A program made the translations under genes and the position numbers. A stretch of DNA of 64,000 nucleotides from Tetradesmus obliquus (lineage: Eukaryota > Chlorophyta > Chlorophyceae > Sphaeropleales > Scenedesmaceae): assembly GCA_030272155.1 (NCBI GenBank), contig CP126194.1:4703501-4767500 (forward strand). Reading direction: 5' to 3'. Shown in pieces: positions 21,051-32,702 of the stretch (its first letter is position 1; every line of letters begins with the position of its first letter). The notes under the pieces were generated by a model that saw nothing but the letters and a program-made list of their open reading frames with translations, had not been told where the DNA came from and did no database searches.

Positions 21051-21980
21051 GCACGGCTGCAAGCTCAGAGCTGGGAGAGTAGACTGATGCTTTGCCATTC
21101 ATGCATGCTGTGTTTGGAAGTCCAATGCAGCTGGTCAGGGCGCACAGCCGACAAGCATGCTGCCATTAGCTGCGGCCACAAACAGCACCTGGCTTGTGTG
21201 ACAGCACAAGTGACCCCCCCCCCCCACACACACACACACAGACTCCCTTGAGCTGCACGCCACTCTAGCAGCACAATATGCGGTTGCCTTACAAACCATT
21301 TGGTCATTTGCCAGCAGTGTACCTGAGCATACCACGGCAGCTGCTGCCACATGTCCGCAGCAACTCCCAGCGCAGGGCTGCAGCCTGGGTAGGTGCGCAG
21401 CGCAGCCTTGGCTGGCACGCTGCAGATACACTCGTTTCTGCCGATGTCGAATGTTGCCACTACGCCTCGCTCCTGGGTGGAGCCGAATACTGCTGGCTTA
21501 ATCTTTGCAAACTGCGCGCACAGGGAGATGCAGCGCCCATGCAGGGCAAGCACAGGGTCAAAGCGGGTGGTCACAGCGATCGCTTACAAGGACCAAGCAG
21601 AGTCGTCAAGCAAAGTCCAAGACCTGAGAGGTTATTGCTCATCTGATATCAAGATAGTGTTCAGCAGGCACTGTGGCCTGTGCTGGGCACCAGTAATGGA
21701 TGTTGGTATGGCAGTGACCGTGTGTTTGAAGTGAGCTGCTTCTCACCTGAATCCCGTTGCTGATTGCCCAGGGGACGATAGACAAAGCTGTGCTACTTGA
21801 GCTTACTGGTTTGGCATTTCTGCTGCCCTGAGATTGCGCACTGCCTGGTGCACTGTTTGCTGCACTGCCTGCTGCACTGCTGCTAGCGCGGATGCTGCAT
21901 CGCAGCCTGCTTATGTCACATTGTGAAGCTGGTGATGCGAGAAAACCGGATGCACGTGACTTGAATCTGCTGGTCAGCAT
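17949..21980 (-). CDS. SET-domain protein lysine methyltransferase, RLSMT/SETD-like, plastid-type
   Basis: Eight exons join in phase to about 601 residues: 21980-21747, 21511-21323, 21004-20855, 20524-20162, 19904-19819, 19492-19421, 19106-19034 and 18587-17949. Residues 1 to about 60 are rich in Ser, Arg and Ala, like a chloroplast transit peptide. The split SET fold follows: WAISNGIQFAKIKP, ERGVVATFDIGRNE, LVLLSELQQGKSSKF (iSET side), LLWALSVARSRAF, the LLDFFNHD motif near 305 and SYGQSSSDVLLQLYGFVE near 342. These are the SAM and substrate lysine-channel motifs of Rubisco large-subunit methyltransferase-like enzymes. The C-terminal Rubis-subs-bind-type helical region (about 366-601) is interrupted by a polyQ and acidic coiled-coil insert. 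The substrate (Rubisco, aldolase or other) is not predictable. It is divergent from the carrier gene. Confidence 0.88.
18213..18257 (-). repeat. CTG run coding polyglutamine in the SET protein
   Basis: About 14 uninterrupted CTG units on the plus strand read as polyQ in the minus-strand SET gene, inside its C-terminal helical region. Confidence 0.9.
19926..19961. repeat. CAG run in a SET-gene intron
   Basis: About 11 CAG units lie in the intron just upstream of exon 5 of the SET gene. They read as CTG on the coding strand, again before a 3' splice site. Confidence 0.8.
21008..21049. repeat. CAG run in a SET-gene intron
   Basis: About 13 CAG units on the plus strand, read as a CTG tract immediately before the exon-3 acceptor of the minus-strand SET gene. 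Confidence 0.8.
21214..21240. repeat. Poly-C followed by CA microsatellite
   Basis: A run of about 12 C is followed by about seven CA units inside an intron of the SET gene. Confidence 0.85.
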
Positions 21981-22426
21981 AGCTCACTGCCGGGTGAGTT
22001 CCTACGTTGAGTGTTTTACAGCACGTTCAGGAACGTCCGCGTGTGTGAGTGTGCGAATGTGTCAGCTGGACAACCTTGCAAAATAAGTTGTAATAGCCAC
22101 TGTCAAATTATGTTGACCTCTGATCAAGAATGTTGCTGGGTTCTTGGCGGCTTATGACGTTCTCTGCTCTTCAACAGGCCCGGCGATCGCGCTAAAAAAG
22201 GTTCAGAGACCTTTCTGGAACTTCTGTGCCTTTTTTGCTCTTCAACTGAAACAACGGCCTTGACCTCTCTGTTGCGTGTGTGCCTGGCACTGCAGAGCTC
22301 AGCTTCCTCGTTGGCGGAAAGTTATTGCTGTAACTTCATAGCAGTTTTCGTTAGGAGCTTCGTGGCTGCAGCGTCAGCTGCTGGCGTGTGCCAGCTCAGC
22401 AGCAGCAGCAGTAGCAAGCAATAAGG
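21981..22426. promoter_or_regulatory. Bidirectional promoter region (SET protein / carrier)
   Basis: Only 446 bp separate the two start codons, so both promoters and 5' UTRs must lie here. No clear TATA element is seen. Confidence 0.5.
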
Positions 22427-25324
22427 ATGAGCGCCAACAAGCAGCCCTCCCGTGTGACTCCTTTGGAGCATACGCTCATCGGTGCCGTTGGCGGTGTAAT
22501 GGAGGTGTGCTTGATGCAGCCGATGGTGGCATTCAAGAATGCCTTGCAGGAAGGCCGACCCCTTCCCACCACGCCCATTCAGATGTACAGAGGCCTGCTG
22601 GTGAGCAGGGCAGCTTACAAACACACTGCTGTCACACGCTATGCAGATCAGGGTTGTGTGTGGCAATCCAGCACACTCTACAGAGTAACGCACACATGTA
22701 GTTGGCTCCAAATGTATGCTGGACTGCGTTTTGTGGCACCCTGCTGGGGGTAGCAGTGCTCATCCATCTGCTGCAAGGCATGCAGCCAAGATTTGCAGAG
22801 CAGCTTGCGTGTCTCAGTTTCACACTAGCATCTATTGCATTACTACGTGATTAACACGCCTGAGGGACAACTGCTGCAACCTCCACTTTGGTTGCAAAGC
22901 AGCACCTCGCATTGCATGCCAACCTTTGTGCAAGCATTTCTGCAAGTGTCCCTGAAGTTTCCATGCGCACTGCTCTGCAGATCAACTGCGGCAGCATAGC
23001 ACCCATCACAGCTAGCCAGTTTGGCACTAATCGCATCATGGAGCGGGCACTCTTGCAGCAGCGGGGCGGCCAGCCACTGTCGTCAGTAGACCGCTTCGGC
23101 TGCGCCGCAGTTGCAGGAGCAGTGTCAGCACTGGTGGCATCACCCACAGAGCTCATCATCATCCAGCAGCAGGTGAGGCAGCAGGTTCAGCAAAAACTGC
23201 AGCTGATCGTGTACAAGTTGTATTAAACAAGTCAGCAGCTCACTGGCAGGAGACAAACAGTGTGCAAGAAGCACCAGCATCCTGAGCATGCAACAGGCAT
23301 TCTGTAACATGCTGCAGCTGCTGTTGACAGAGAGTTTACATACATGTAAGCAATGGCCTAAAGCTGTTGCTGCTGTGTTTTTCATGTCTCTTAAGACGGT
23401 CTGCACTCTTGTCAGTTGGCCAACTAGCCTAGGTTGCTGGTCAATGCGCAGCTGGCAATTTCATGATGCCAGCGCAGGCACCACCAGCAGCTGCACGTGG
23501 GTCATGACATCACATGCAGTGGCAGCAGCAGTACCATCGAGCTTTAGACATTGCAGCACGACAACCAGCAGCCAGCAGCGCAGTGGTATGGCTGGCGCAG
23601 CTCCTGCTGCTGACACAATCTATATTCCATGTTTCTGGTGGTGCTTGTCTGCAATGGGCCCCTCCGATGCACGCACATGCTACGCCTCACCGCTGCTGTT
23701 TTTTTTCTTGCCTTGGCTGCTGCCCTTGGCTGCTGCAGAAAAAGTGCACGCCACTGCTGCAGGAGGTGAAGCACTTTGCAGCAACATACTCTGCCATCTC
23801 GGCCTACAGGGGCGTGGTGAGCAGCAGGCAGCTGCAAAAACAGCACGCGACAGCCTGCAGCTGAGCAGCTTGCCCTCCCTTGTGCAGTGGGTGCAGCACC
23901 TGGTACAAGGCTGCTTCTTGGAATAGCAGCAGGGGCAGCAGCAGCAGCGGCACTGTCCTGAGGCAGCAGCACAATTGCTTGCACGGTTGCTACCAGCTTG
24001 CAAGACATAATGGACCCGATCTGCATCTATGGGTGCCTGGCTAGTGACGAGCCTGTTGTGCTTGTGTATGCAAAACAGCCGGCAGCCCACAGCAATAGCG
24101 CAGCCCACGAACACAGCGCTGATGTCAGCCCTTAGCTGACAGTCTTGTGGTGATTGCTGACTGTGCTGCCGTGCTGTTGTAGGGCCCCTGCATTGGCCGA
24201 GAGACGCTATATGCAGCTGGTTACCTAGGCCTGTGCCCCATACTGTTCGACAAGCTCAAAGACACGCAGCAGTTCAAGGTGGGTAGCTGCAGCGCAGCCT
24301 GGTCACTCTCTGTTTCAATTTCGCCAGTGGTTTCAGCAGAGCAGCTTCTTGTAGCTGCATGCTGGAAGTGTTCAATTACATGGCAGGTTGCAGTAGCGCC
24401 AGCCGACACCTGCAGCAGTCGTGCCTGCACAGGCCAGGACACCTCTCAACAGCAGTGCTGGTGCCACACATGTACGGCAGGTAGCACGACTGCACTGTCT
24501 GTTTGTGATTGTTCCGCACTTACTGCCTTTCCTACTCCTCTATCAGGACTGCTTGAGTGGGGTTGCCTCACACACACTGCCTTTCCTGCGGCATCCGATG
24601 CCTCTTCTTAAACCACTGCAGGACTCCCCAGCGTCTGCCATGGCCATTGCTGGTGTCGTCGGGGGCGTGTTTGCGGCATCGGCGTCGCATCCCTTTGACA
24701 CGATCAAGACGCGCATGCAGGCAGCCATGTACACCAAGCCGGAGTACCTCACCTGGACCTCAACAGCAGCCACCATCTACAAGGAAGGAGGCGTGCTCAA
24801 CTTCTGGAGGGGGCTGCTGCCTAGGATGACGCGCATCATAGGTGGGTGGCGTGGTGTTGTCTGAAGTGGCGTGGCGTGCGGCAAAGGCTGTGCCTGGAGT
24901 AGCTCTCTTCTGACTGTCATGTTATTGGATGCAGTGTGGCTTTCCAATGCGGTCTGTTACATTGTGGCCAAGTCCCTCAAGTGGTGTGCATGTGCCAGGG
25001 GGAGTGCCCTTCTTGCAGGTGCTGCGGCCGCGTGCTGCTGCAGAAAACATTGCAAATGCAGAGCTGCTGGATCTGTGCAGGCTGTTAGCTAGTTGCATCT
25101 TTGCCCGCTCCTGCTCCTGCTTCATGTCTTGTACCTGCCGGCTCACCTGCCTGCTTACCTGCCTGTGTGGCCGCCTGCCTGTCCCCTGCCTCCCTGCCTT
25201 TGTGCATACAGCCGCCACATTCATCTTGATCAATGTGCGCTCAGCAGCGGTGGGCTACCTGGAGGAGCAGCGCCAGCCGCCACAGCTCACAGCAGAAAAG
25301 CTGCTGCCGGAGCTGTCGCAGTAG
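22427..25324 (+). CDS. Mitochondrial carrier family (SLC25-like) protein
   Basis: Exons 22427-22600, 22981-23172, 23739-23816, 24183-24278, 24622-24841 and 25212-25324 join in phase to 290 residues, the usual carrier size. Three repeats of about 95 residues are visible. The signature P-x-[DE]-x-x-[KR] at the end of each odd helix reads QPMVAFKNA in repeat 1 (acidic residue absent), SPTELIIIQQQ in repeat 2 (basic residue absent) and a canonical HPFDTIKTRMQ in repeat 3. Other family marks are YRGL after helix 1, GRETLYAAGYLG in repeat 2 and FWRGLLPRMTRII in repeat 3. It should sit in the inner mitochondrial membrane and exchange a metabolite. The degenerate repeats 1 and 2 place it in a divergent subfamily, and I cannot assign the substrate. 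Confidence 0.85.
23321..23351 (+). repeat. Fragment of the dispersed repeat in a carrier intron
   Basis: CTGTTGACAGAGAGTTTACA followed by TACATGTAAGCA matches 16528-16561. Confidence 0.5.
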
Positions 25325-26945
25325 CAGCAGCAATGCCGCCGCTCCCGCCTCACGAGCAGCAGGACATGAGTGGCCGCTTGCAGCTTTGGTGAGCAGTAGC
25401 ACAGTGCTTCAGGTGCGGTTGCTGCATAGGAGGCGTAGTTGTGGTTTACATGGCAGCAGGTTTGCTGAATCATCTGCAGCTGCTGTTCAGCTGCTGGCTT
25501 GCGGAGGCCTGCTGCCTGTTCATTGTGTGGTTTCTGTTGGCTGTGCTGTTTGTGTGGCTGCACGTTAGCATGCTGTGGATGGGTTCAGGGGCTGCGGCGC
25601 ATGCTGTTCTCCCGCTGCTTATGACGGCACCGCTGCTGCATGTTGCATGCAGCTGCATGAGGCTTGATGGCCAGTCTGTACTGAGGGTCTGCAGCTCATT
25701 GCTGCACAGCATTGACCATTGGTGCATCGCCAGCCGTCCTGGTGGGGAGTGCTGGCACGCTACACACGGCATTGCCGCAGCAGGCACTTGTGCGTGTGGC
25801 AGCGGCATGCGCTGCTGATGCTGTGCATGTACAACAGGGGATAATGGGACCGCTTGGATTTGGTGTTCTACGAAAGCAGAGTGTGGCGAGCCTTGCCGGG
25901 GAGTGCTTCAACTCCATGCAGTGATGGATCGTGGTGTTTGTAGGGACAGTGCCTAGGCCCTCGGCAGCGAGTCATCGGTAGTCACCATGATGCTCGCCCA
26001 CGGGTATTGAAGAAGAACAGCATTGCATGTGCACAGCAGCATGCGTGTTTGGGCTGTCGCTGCCAGCGTGCTGTCTATGACGTGGTTGCGTGCAGCAGCA
26101 GCAGCTGCCGTTGCCGCCACCGCAGCGGCAGCAGCAGTCTGAGGTCTCTTTTTGCTGGGACTGACTGCTGATATGTCTGCGACATGGTGCATCACGTTGG
26201 ATGGCAGATCTGGCTGATTAGCTGCTGTAGCAACTTTGGGCAGATGACGGGAGGAGCTGAGCAGCTCTTAATGGCGTTGAGATGTCATGCGGTCTGTTCA
26301 TTTTGAACGAAGCGAACTCGGGTTGCTTTTCCATCGCTGAGGCTTCACCCTGACCAGTTTGGGCTGCCTGTGCGACCCACGGATGACGTTGTGCTATATC
26401 AAGCAGAAAGGCCCTACATCGCAACGATGTGGCTTATTATACTTCGCAGATTTTCTGTTACGCCAATCACCAGCTGAATACCGTCGGAAATGGGGGTCCG
26501 TCTTTCTGCTGACGCGCACTGGGAGTGATTGTGCAGTGATGCTGCCCGTCTACGACGTGAGCGGCGGAAGCCAACATGTGCCCACCCCATCAGACATATT
26601 TACAACATATATTTACTAAGCTTCTTCAGGTATGATGCAGGCGTTTGCAAGGTGTTGGCATGAGGTCGCCCTGGTCCGCCTTCTCCGGCATAAGGCGTGC
26701 CTTGTGCTTTATCGGAGAGCCCGCCACCGGGCCCGCTCCGACCTCACCCATGGGCTTCAAGGCCTATATAAGAGCATGTTTTGGGTAGGCAAGTCAGCAT
26801 CAGTTAACAGCGTTTGCTCTGCATTTCGAACTTACACCTGTAGTCGCAGAGTGGCCTGCACAACGCTGTTTACGCTGCTGCTTTTTACGAAACACAGCAT
26901 TTACCTTCAGTCAAACCTTGCTTTCTCAGTCTCTTTACACATCGA
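25325..26945. other. Carrier 3' region and promoter of the secreted protein
   Basis: No convincing exon is present. An 86-codon plus-strand ORF at 26359-26619 lacks supporting splice sites or similarity. The right end holds the TATA box of the next gene. Confidence 0.4.
26765..26771 (+). promoter_or_regulatory. TATA box of the secreted Cys-rich protein gene
   Basis: TATATAA in GGCCTATATAAGAGC is a strong match. Initiation about 30 bp downstream would give a 5' UTR of roughly 150 nt before the ATG at 26946. Confidence 0.65.
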
Positions 26946-29900
26946 ATGGTTGCAGCTCGCCACGTGCTGGCTGCTGTGCTGGTAGCACTTGCTGCCAGCA
27001 GCACCTTTGCAGCTGCCCCTGCAGGCCGCAATGGCCGCATGCTGCTGCAGTCCGGCGTCAGCTGCCCTGCACAGATCCCGGCCTGCACAGCCAGGCGTTG
27101 CACCACCCGCATCATGAACTCTGTTGAGACCTACGTCTGCCTGCGTTGCCGCACGGGCTATGTTCCAGTGAAGGGCAGTGATGGCAAGTCCGTCGTGCAG
27201 TGCGGTAAGTGCAGGCGCTGCTGTTGCGTTGTTTTGTCAAATGCTGTTGCATAACTTCGGTTTTCCTCATGTTTAGCTGCCTGCAGCACCCAGCACACCA
27301 GCCTAATTCAACCTTGCTGCCTTGTATTGACCATCCCTGCTGCTGCTGCTGTCCTGCAGTCTGCCCACCCGGCACCTTCCAGAACAACAGCGCCACCCCC
27401 AAGACCTGCGTGCCTTGCACTACCGGCAGCTTCTGCCCAGGCGGTGACCCCAAGGCAAGGACCCCGGACGACAACATCGGCGGCATCCCAATGTCCTGCA
27501 ACGTCAACAACAGCACTGGCCTGACCACCAAGTCCCAGAGGAGCACCAGGCGTGCCGACTGCAGTGAGTAACAACACCAGCAGCAGTCCGCTACTAACAG
27601 CCCTGCAGCTGCAGTATTGCAAGTGCACTGCGTGGTGTTTGGCCTCATGCTGCTGCAGCAGCAGCAGCAGCTGATGCTGCTCGGTGCCAGCAAGTACAAA
27701 CAGCCTTGCTGCTGCTCGTTGTGGTTACGTGTGTGCAATGCACAGCAATCACCATGTACACCCTTTGGTATGCCTGCTGATATGTTGTCTGCCCCCGCTG
27801 TCTCTTTTCCTCTGCAGTTGCCCAGGCCGGCTATGTACTGCCCGCCACTGCTGGCACTGCTGCCCAGGAGTGCACAGGCTCCACCTACGCACCCGCCTTC
27901 AACTGCCTGCGGTCCTGCCTGCCCTGCCAGTCTGGCCTGGCTGCACCTCTCAACTACACCGGCACCCGTGACGACAAGCTGGCTGTGTGCCAGGTGCCCC
28001 CCGGCAAGTTCTGGGAGCTCAACGTGGTCCGTGACTGCCCCAAGGGCCTGTATCGCGAGGAGTATGTGCGCACCGACAACAAGACCTCCATTGCCTGCCT
28101 GTCCTGCCCTGAGGGCTGGACCACACAGAACATTGGCACCCCACGCAAGAGCCTGTGCAACGGTGAGGGCTTACCCCAGTGCTTTGCTGCCCTGCTGCAG
28201 CTGGCAGCATGCGGTGTACCTGCTTGCTGTCGCAAGCTGCTTTTCCTGCATTGCTGCAAACATGCCACCGCTTGCTGCTTCTGTGCACGACTGGCCACTG
28301 CCTGCCAAATCCTCATGCAGTTTGCTGATGCCTCTGCCTGTGTTGTTGCTGCCTGTTTTTTTTTTGCTTTCCCCTGCTTGCAGTGCTGCTGCCCGGTTAC
28401 CAGGTAACTGGCGCCGACAATGCCACCTCTGTCAACGGCCTGCCTGTGAACACCACCGCCGAGGACTTCAACCCACCCGCAACCGAGTTCTGCCCAGTCG
28501 GCTTCTACGCTGACGGCACTGCCGGCTTTGCCTGCGTGCGCTGCCCCTACCAAGCCACCACCCTGAAGAACGGCTCCACCACTGTTGATGACTGCGTGGT
28601 GCCACCCGGCTACTTTGCCAAGGACACTGCCACTGGTGGTGTGCTTGAGCAGTGCCCCACCACCCCTGCCAACTCCGAGGTTGACGGCTACTACAGGCCT
28701 GGCTGGAAGTCTTACAAGGAGGTGCTGTCCACCAGTGATGGCACTGACAAGTGCATCCCGTGCGGTGCTGGCATCATGAGCACACCCATGGACGCTGATG
28801 AGATGCCCGGCGTTGCTGCCGATGCCAAGGCCCCCGCCTCATCTGCCAGCTGCTACATAAAGGCCGGCTGGGGCATCACCTTCGACCCATCCGACTTCAC
28901 CAAGTTCAAGGCCATCAAGCCCTGCCCCGCCAACACCTACGGTGTGGCCAACACCACCTACGGCCTGATCAACGCCCCCTGCAAGGCCTGCACCAAGAAC
29001 CTGTACTCCCTTGCAGCCTCCACCAACTTCACCGCCTGCCTCAACCCAGGAGGCTTCGGCTATACCTCTGAGGGTGCCAACCAGTGCCCTGACGGCTTCT
29101 GGGCTGCCAAGGACTCCATGGCCCCCTGCGAGCAGTGCCCCGCGGGCCGCACCACTCTGTATGTTCCAGGCAACGGCACCTTCCAGGATGCCATTGAGGA
29201 CTGCATTGTGGCGCCCGGCAGCGGTGTCTACAATGGCAACGACACCAACCCCTGGAGCCCCACCGACCCCACCAACCCCAACACACCCGCCAAAGAGTGC
29301 CCCATTGGCTTCTACACCAACAATGACACTTTGGCCACCAGCAACACGTGCCAGGCGTGCCCCAACCACGGCAGCACCACTGCACCAGGAAGCACCAGCT
29401 GCACTGGTGAGTTGCACTGCACACTGCCTGGGTTGGCTGCTGTCTTGTGATAGCATCATTTTGCAGAGCTGCATGTATCATATACTGGCCACGGTGCTGT
29501 AGCTGTGTTGTAGCATGCAAGGCAAACTATGCTGCGGCTTCACTGTTCTGCTGCTGACATCCACCTGCTCTGCCTGCTCTGCCTCCTCCTTTTCTGCTCA
29601 CTGCAGTGTGCGCTGCCGGCTACGGCAAGTCCCAGGCTGGAGCCGCCTGCACAGCTTGCGCCTACGGCAGCTACAACCAGGGCAGCAGCGAGTCCTGCAA
29701 CACCTGCCTCCAGACCACCTTCAATGACTTTGTGGGTGATGGCTACACATCCAGCGGCATCACCTTCAGGACTGGCCTCACGGGCCCAGAGTCATGCGTG
29801 CCCCTGCGTGCCCAGCTGCCCAAGCCTGTTGGCGACCGCTTCGGCCTGCCTGACAACATGTTCACCGTGAACGTCAGCGTCAGCAGCGCCGCCAACGACA

Positions 29901-30430
29901 ACGCTGCCGTGAAGACCTGCGTGGAGGCCTGCCCTGCGGACCAGTGCTGCATTGCTGAGATCGAGAAGAGCGACAGCGGCATCACCTGCAGGCACGCCCG
30001 CCTGGCGCCTCTCGGCTCCGACACAGCTGCTGACAGCAGTGCCCGCATGTACTACAAGCTGCCACCCAGCGAGATCGCCGCTGCCTCCAAGGATGTCAAG
30101 GCCAAGACCATGGCCTCCGGCATCTATGCCATTTGCGACATTGAGGCACACAAGGCTGCTGCTGCTGCTGGCGAGCTGGGCACATCCCCAGACCCCACCA
30201 AGGTTGAGGCTGGCAGGAACTCCATCGAGTTCAACACCGCCAAGTGCAGCGATGCAGCAACCTGCAAGGACGCCTGCTCTGCTGATGCGGCCTGCTGGGG
30301 CTTCATCTATGTTAAGGGCAGCGGCTTTGCGCTGCGTGGTGGTGAGAGCTGGCTGGGTGGCCGCTCTTTCTTCAACAGCCCCATTGCCCAGCCCGGCAGC
30401 GCCGCTGCTGCAGCTGTGGCAACTTGGTAA
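26946..30430 (+). CDS. Secreted cysteine-rich GCC2/GCC3 (ephrin-receptor-like) repeat protein
   Basis: Exons 26946-27204, 27360-27563, 27818-28162, 28384-29406 and 29607-30430 join with phase-1 introns throughout, giving 884 residues. Residues 1-23 are a signal peptide (RHVLAAVLVALAASSTFAA). The body is a series of roughly 50-60-residue modules with paired cysteines, such as CPPGTFQNNS...CVPC and CPVGFYADGT...CVRC, typical of GCC2_GCC3/TNFR-like repeats in algal extracellular proteins. Many Asn-x-Ser/Thr sites suggest N-glycosylation. The C-terminal 250 residues differ, with two Cys-rich PAN/apple-like segments (TCVEACPADQCCIAEIE and TCKDACSADAACWGFIY). No transmembrane helix is obvious, so a cell-wall or extracellular matrix role is inferred. 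A GTAAGC at the stop codon could be a splice donor, so the C-terminus may extend. Codon use is strongly C-biased, suggesting high expression. Confidence 0.85.
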
Positions 30431-30433
30431 GCA

Positions 30434-30464
<31 letters not shown>

Positions 30465-32702
30465 TGTTCAGCACTACTTTGCTGCGTGGCTGAAACGCCA
30501 CACATGCACAGCTAGCAGACCTCTAGGCACTTTTTTTGTTAGCATTTGAGCCAAACCTATCTTGCTTGCTGATAGCCAGAGCTACCAGCAGCTGTAATGG
30601 CCCTGTATGTACTTAGGGGCTAGGCATCTTGTGGCTGGTGTGCGCAGTTGCCATGAATATCACACTAAACCTGAAGAACATACGCCGGCTGGCTGCAAAG
30701 CCCTGTGCATTGCAGCATCAGCTGGCTTTGTTAGTTTGTTGCAGCAGCTTTGTATTCACCTGCAGCATGCGGGGTGCCTGTGCTTTTCTTTCATGTGGTT
30801 CTAATTGCTTTCTTGCCTTGAGAGCATGCCTCTTTCATTGATGTTTCTTTCCACCAGGAATTGATTCCCAGCAGGCTGCAATAAGCCTGAGATTTAGGAT
30901 GACGTGGTTCCTGCACTTGCTCTATGGGCATTTGCAGCACCGACTGAGCTGACACCTTGTTGTTGCGTGCACCGTGCTGGTGTTGCGCTAGTGCTTGTTT
31001 TGACCACACAGCAGTGCAGACCCTGCATACGTGTGCAGGGATGCAGCTGATGTTGGTGGATGGGTTGATGCTATGCTGCAGGCACATGCCATAACCAAGT
31101 GCGCAGCCTGCTTTTGGAAAAATTACGTGCGTGCTTGTGGGACACTGCACACTTCAGTCTCGAAGGTTGCAATGCGATTGTGGAGCCAATCACCATCAGT
31201 GAAGCACTAATCTGTAACAGTCACTACCGTTCATACCCTTGACTACCGTAGAACAGGCTGTTCTATGAGTCCCTTGTATTGCGAGACAGGCAGGCTGCAG
31301 CGGCTGGGTTCATGCTTTGCAACCTTACCAGTCAATTGCCGCGGCAATTGATTCAGACTGCAACTGGCAGGCTAGCAATGCAACAAAGGAGAAGAGGATC
31401 TTCCGATTGAGAGCAGTTGGCTGCATGTCAGACACAAGCTAGCTCAAAGAAGCTCGGAACACGACAACGGATCACCATTCCATCAGTAACGAAGATGGCG
31501 CTCCATCACAAAGTCACATGCCAGGGGTACAACTGTTGGGCTGCTGGGCGTGATGGGGCAACAATATTATGAGTTGCAGGAAAGACATTGCAGATCGCGA
31601 CAGCATCAATGCAACATAATGCGTACTCACATCTAGAAGGTAGGCCCCCTCGCCACCATGGCTGCTGGCATATAACAACCACAAAGTGGTCGGGTGACAA
31701 GCTTGCATACCAACCCATTGATGGTGCACCTCCACACGTGTGGAGAAGAAGACATGTGCAGTATTCAGATGGATTGCAGTGAAACAGGTGGCACATGCCT
31801 GTCATGCAACGTGCATCAGAGATGTGAGGCTGCCACAGCCATGCATATGCAGCATGCTGATGCGTGGTGACCACAAACCATTGGCCGAGTGCACACCGTG
31901 CACTGCTGCATGACGTGATGAATTGTACAAGCTTGGCCACCATGGTGAGGCTACAACGGATGTAAATGCGTGCATCTTAACTGCGGGCCAACCAACATTC
32001 AAATCGCTCTTCCAAGCAGCGCTGCAGCCTCCATGGCGGCGCTACAGCTGCCCAGCCACCTCTGTAGCAGCAGGACATCTGGCATTGACAACTCAGCCCT
32101 GTGTCTAGTCGCTGCTAGAGCTCTTGGCATGAGGATGCTACTCCAGCAGCACAACATGCTTGTATAATGGCCTGGTGCATGATCCTGCAAAGCCTGGCAG
32201 CTAGCAGTGCTTCAATCACACCAGCATGCTCGTGTGCAGCACCTCAAGCAGGCCATGAATTCTGTGCTGTTCTGGCTGATCTACTCACTCAGCCCGTCAA
32301 ATGCTGAGCAGTGCTGCACTGCCAGACTCTGAGTACACTGTGCGCGCATGCAGGCCTTGGATGCACTCCCGTAATGCGCAGCCACTGTCACACAGGCTGC
32401 ACAGCACTCTGCACTGCAGAGTGCCCATCGCGACAGGAGCGAGCGCATGCAACTTAGGGTGCTGCACCTGCAAGCCGTTTGGTCAACGTTCAACTGCTGC
32501 TGCTGCAGTTGCTGCTGCAGGCATGCGCGAGGGGCGGCAGCATGCGCCACACATTTGATTGCTTGCAAGGGTTTTGCTTGCAGGAGGATGAGGGCCTGGG
32601 GTGTGCCTCAAATTGGGAGGTGAGGGCGGCACAGCAGCCGCAGATAGTTTGCGGCTGCACAGGGCTGGTGCCAGGCCACAGTGTGCTGGCCTGAGGTGTG
32701 CC
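30431..32702. other. Gap between convergent genes
   Basis: 2.3 kb of 3' sequence from both neighbours. No exon is supported on either strand. A short CTG run lies near 30440-30462. Confidence 0.4.
30593..30597 (+). terminator. Putative polyadenylation signal TGTAA (secreted protein gene)
   Basis: TGTAA lies about 165 nt after the stop codon at 30428-30430. Confidence 0.4.

Noticed and set aside
26359-26619. 86-codon plus-strand ORF upstream of the secreted protein
   Set aside because: No recognisable motif and no neighbouring exons; it lies in promoter sequence.
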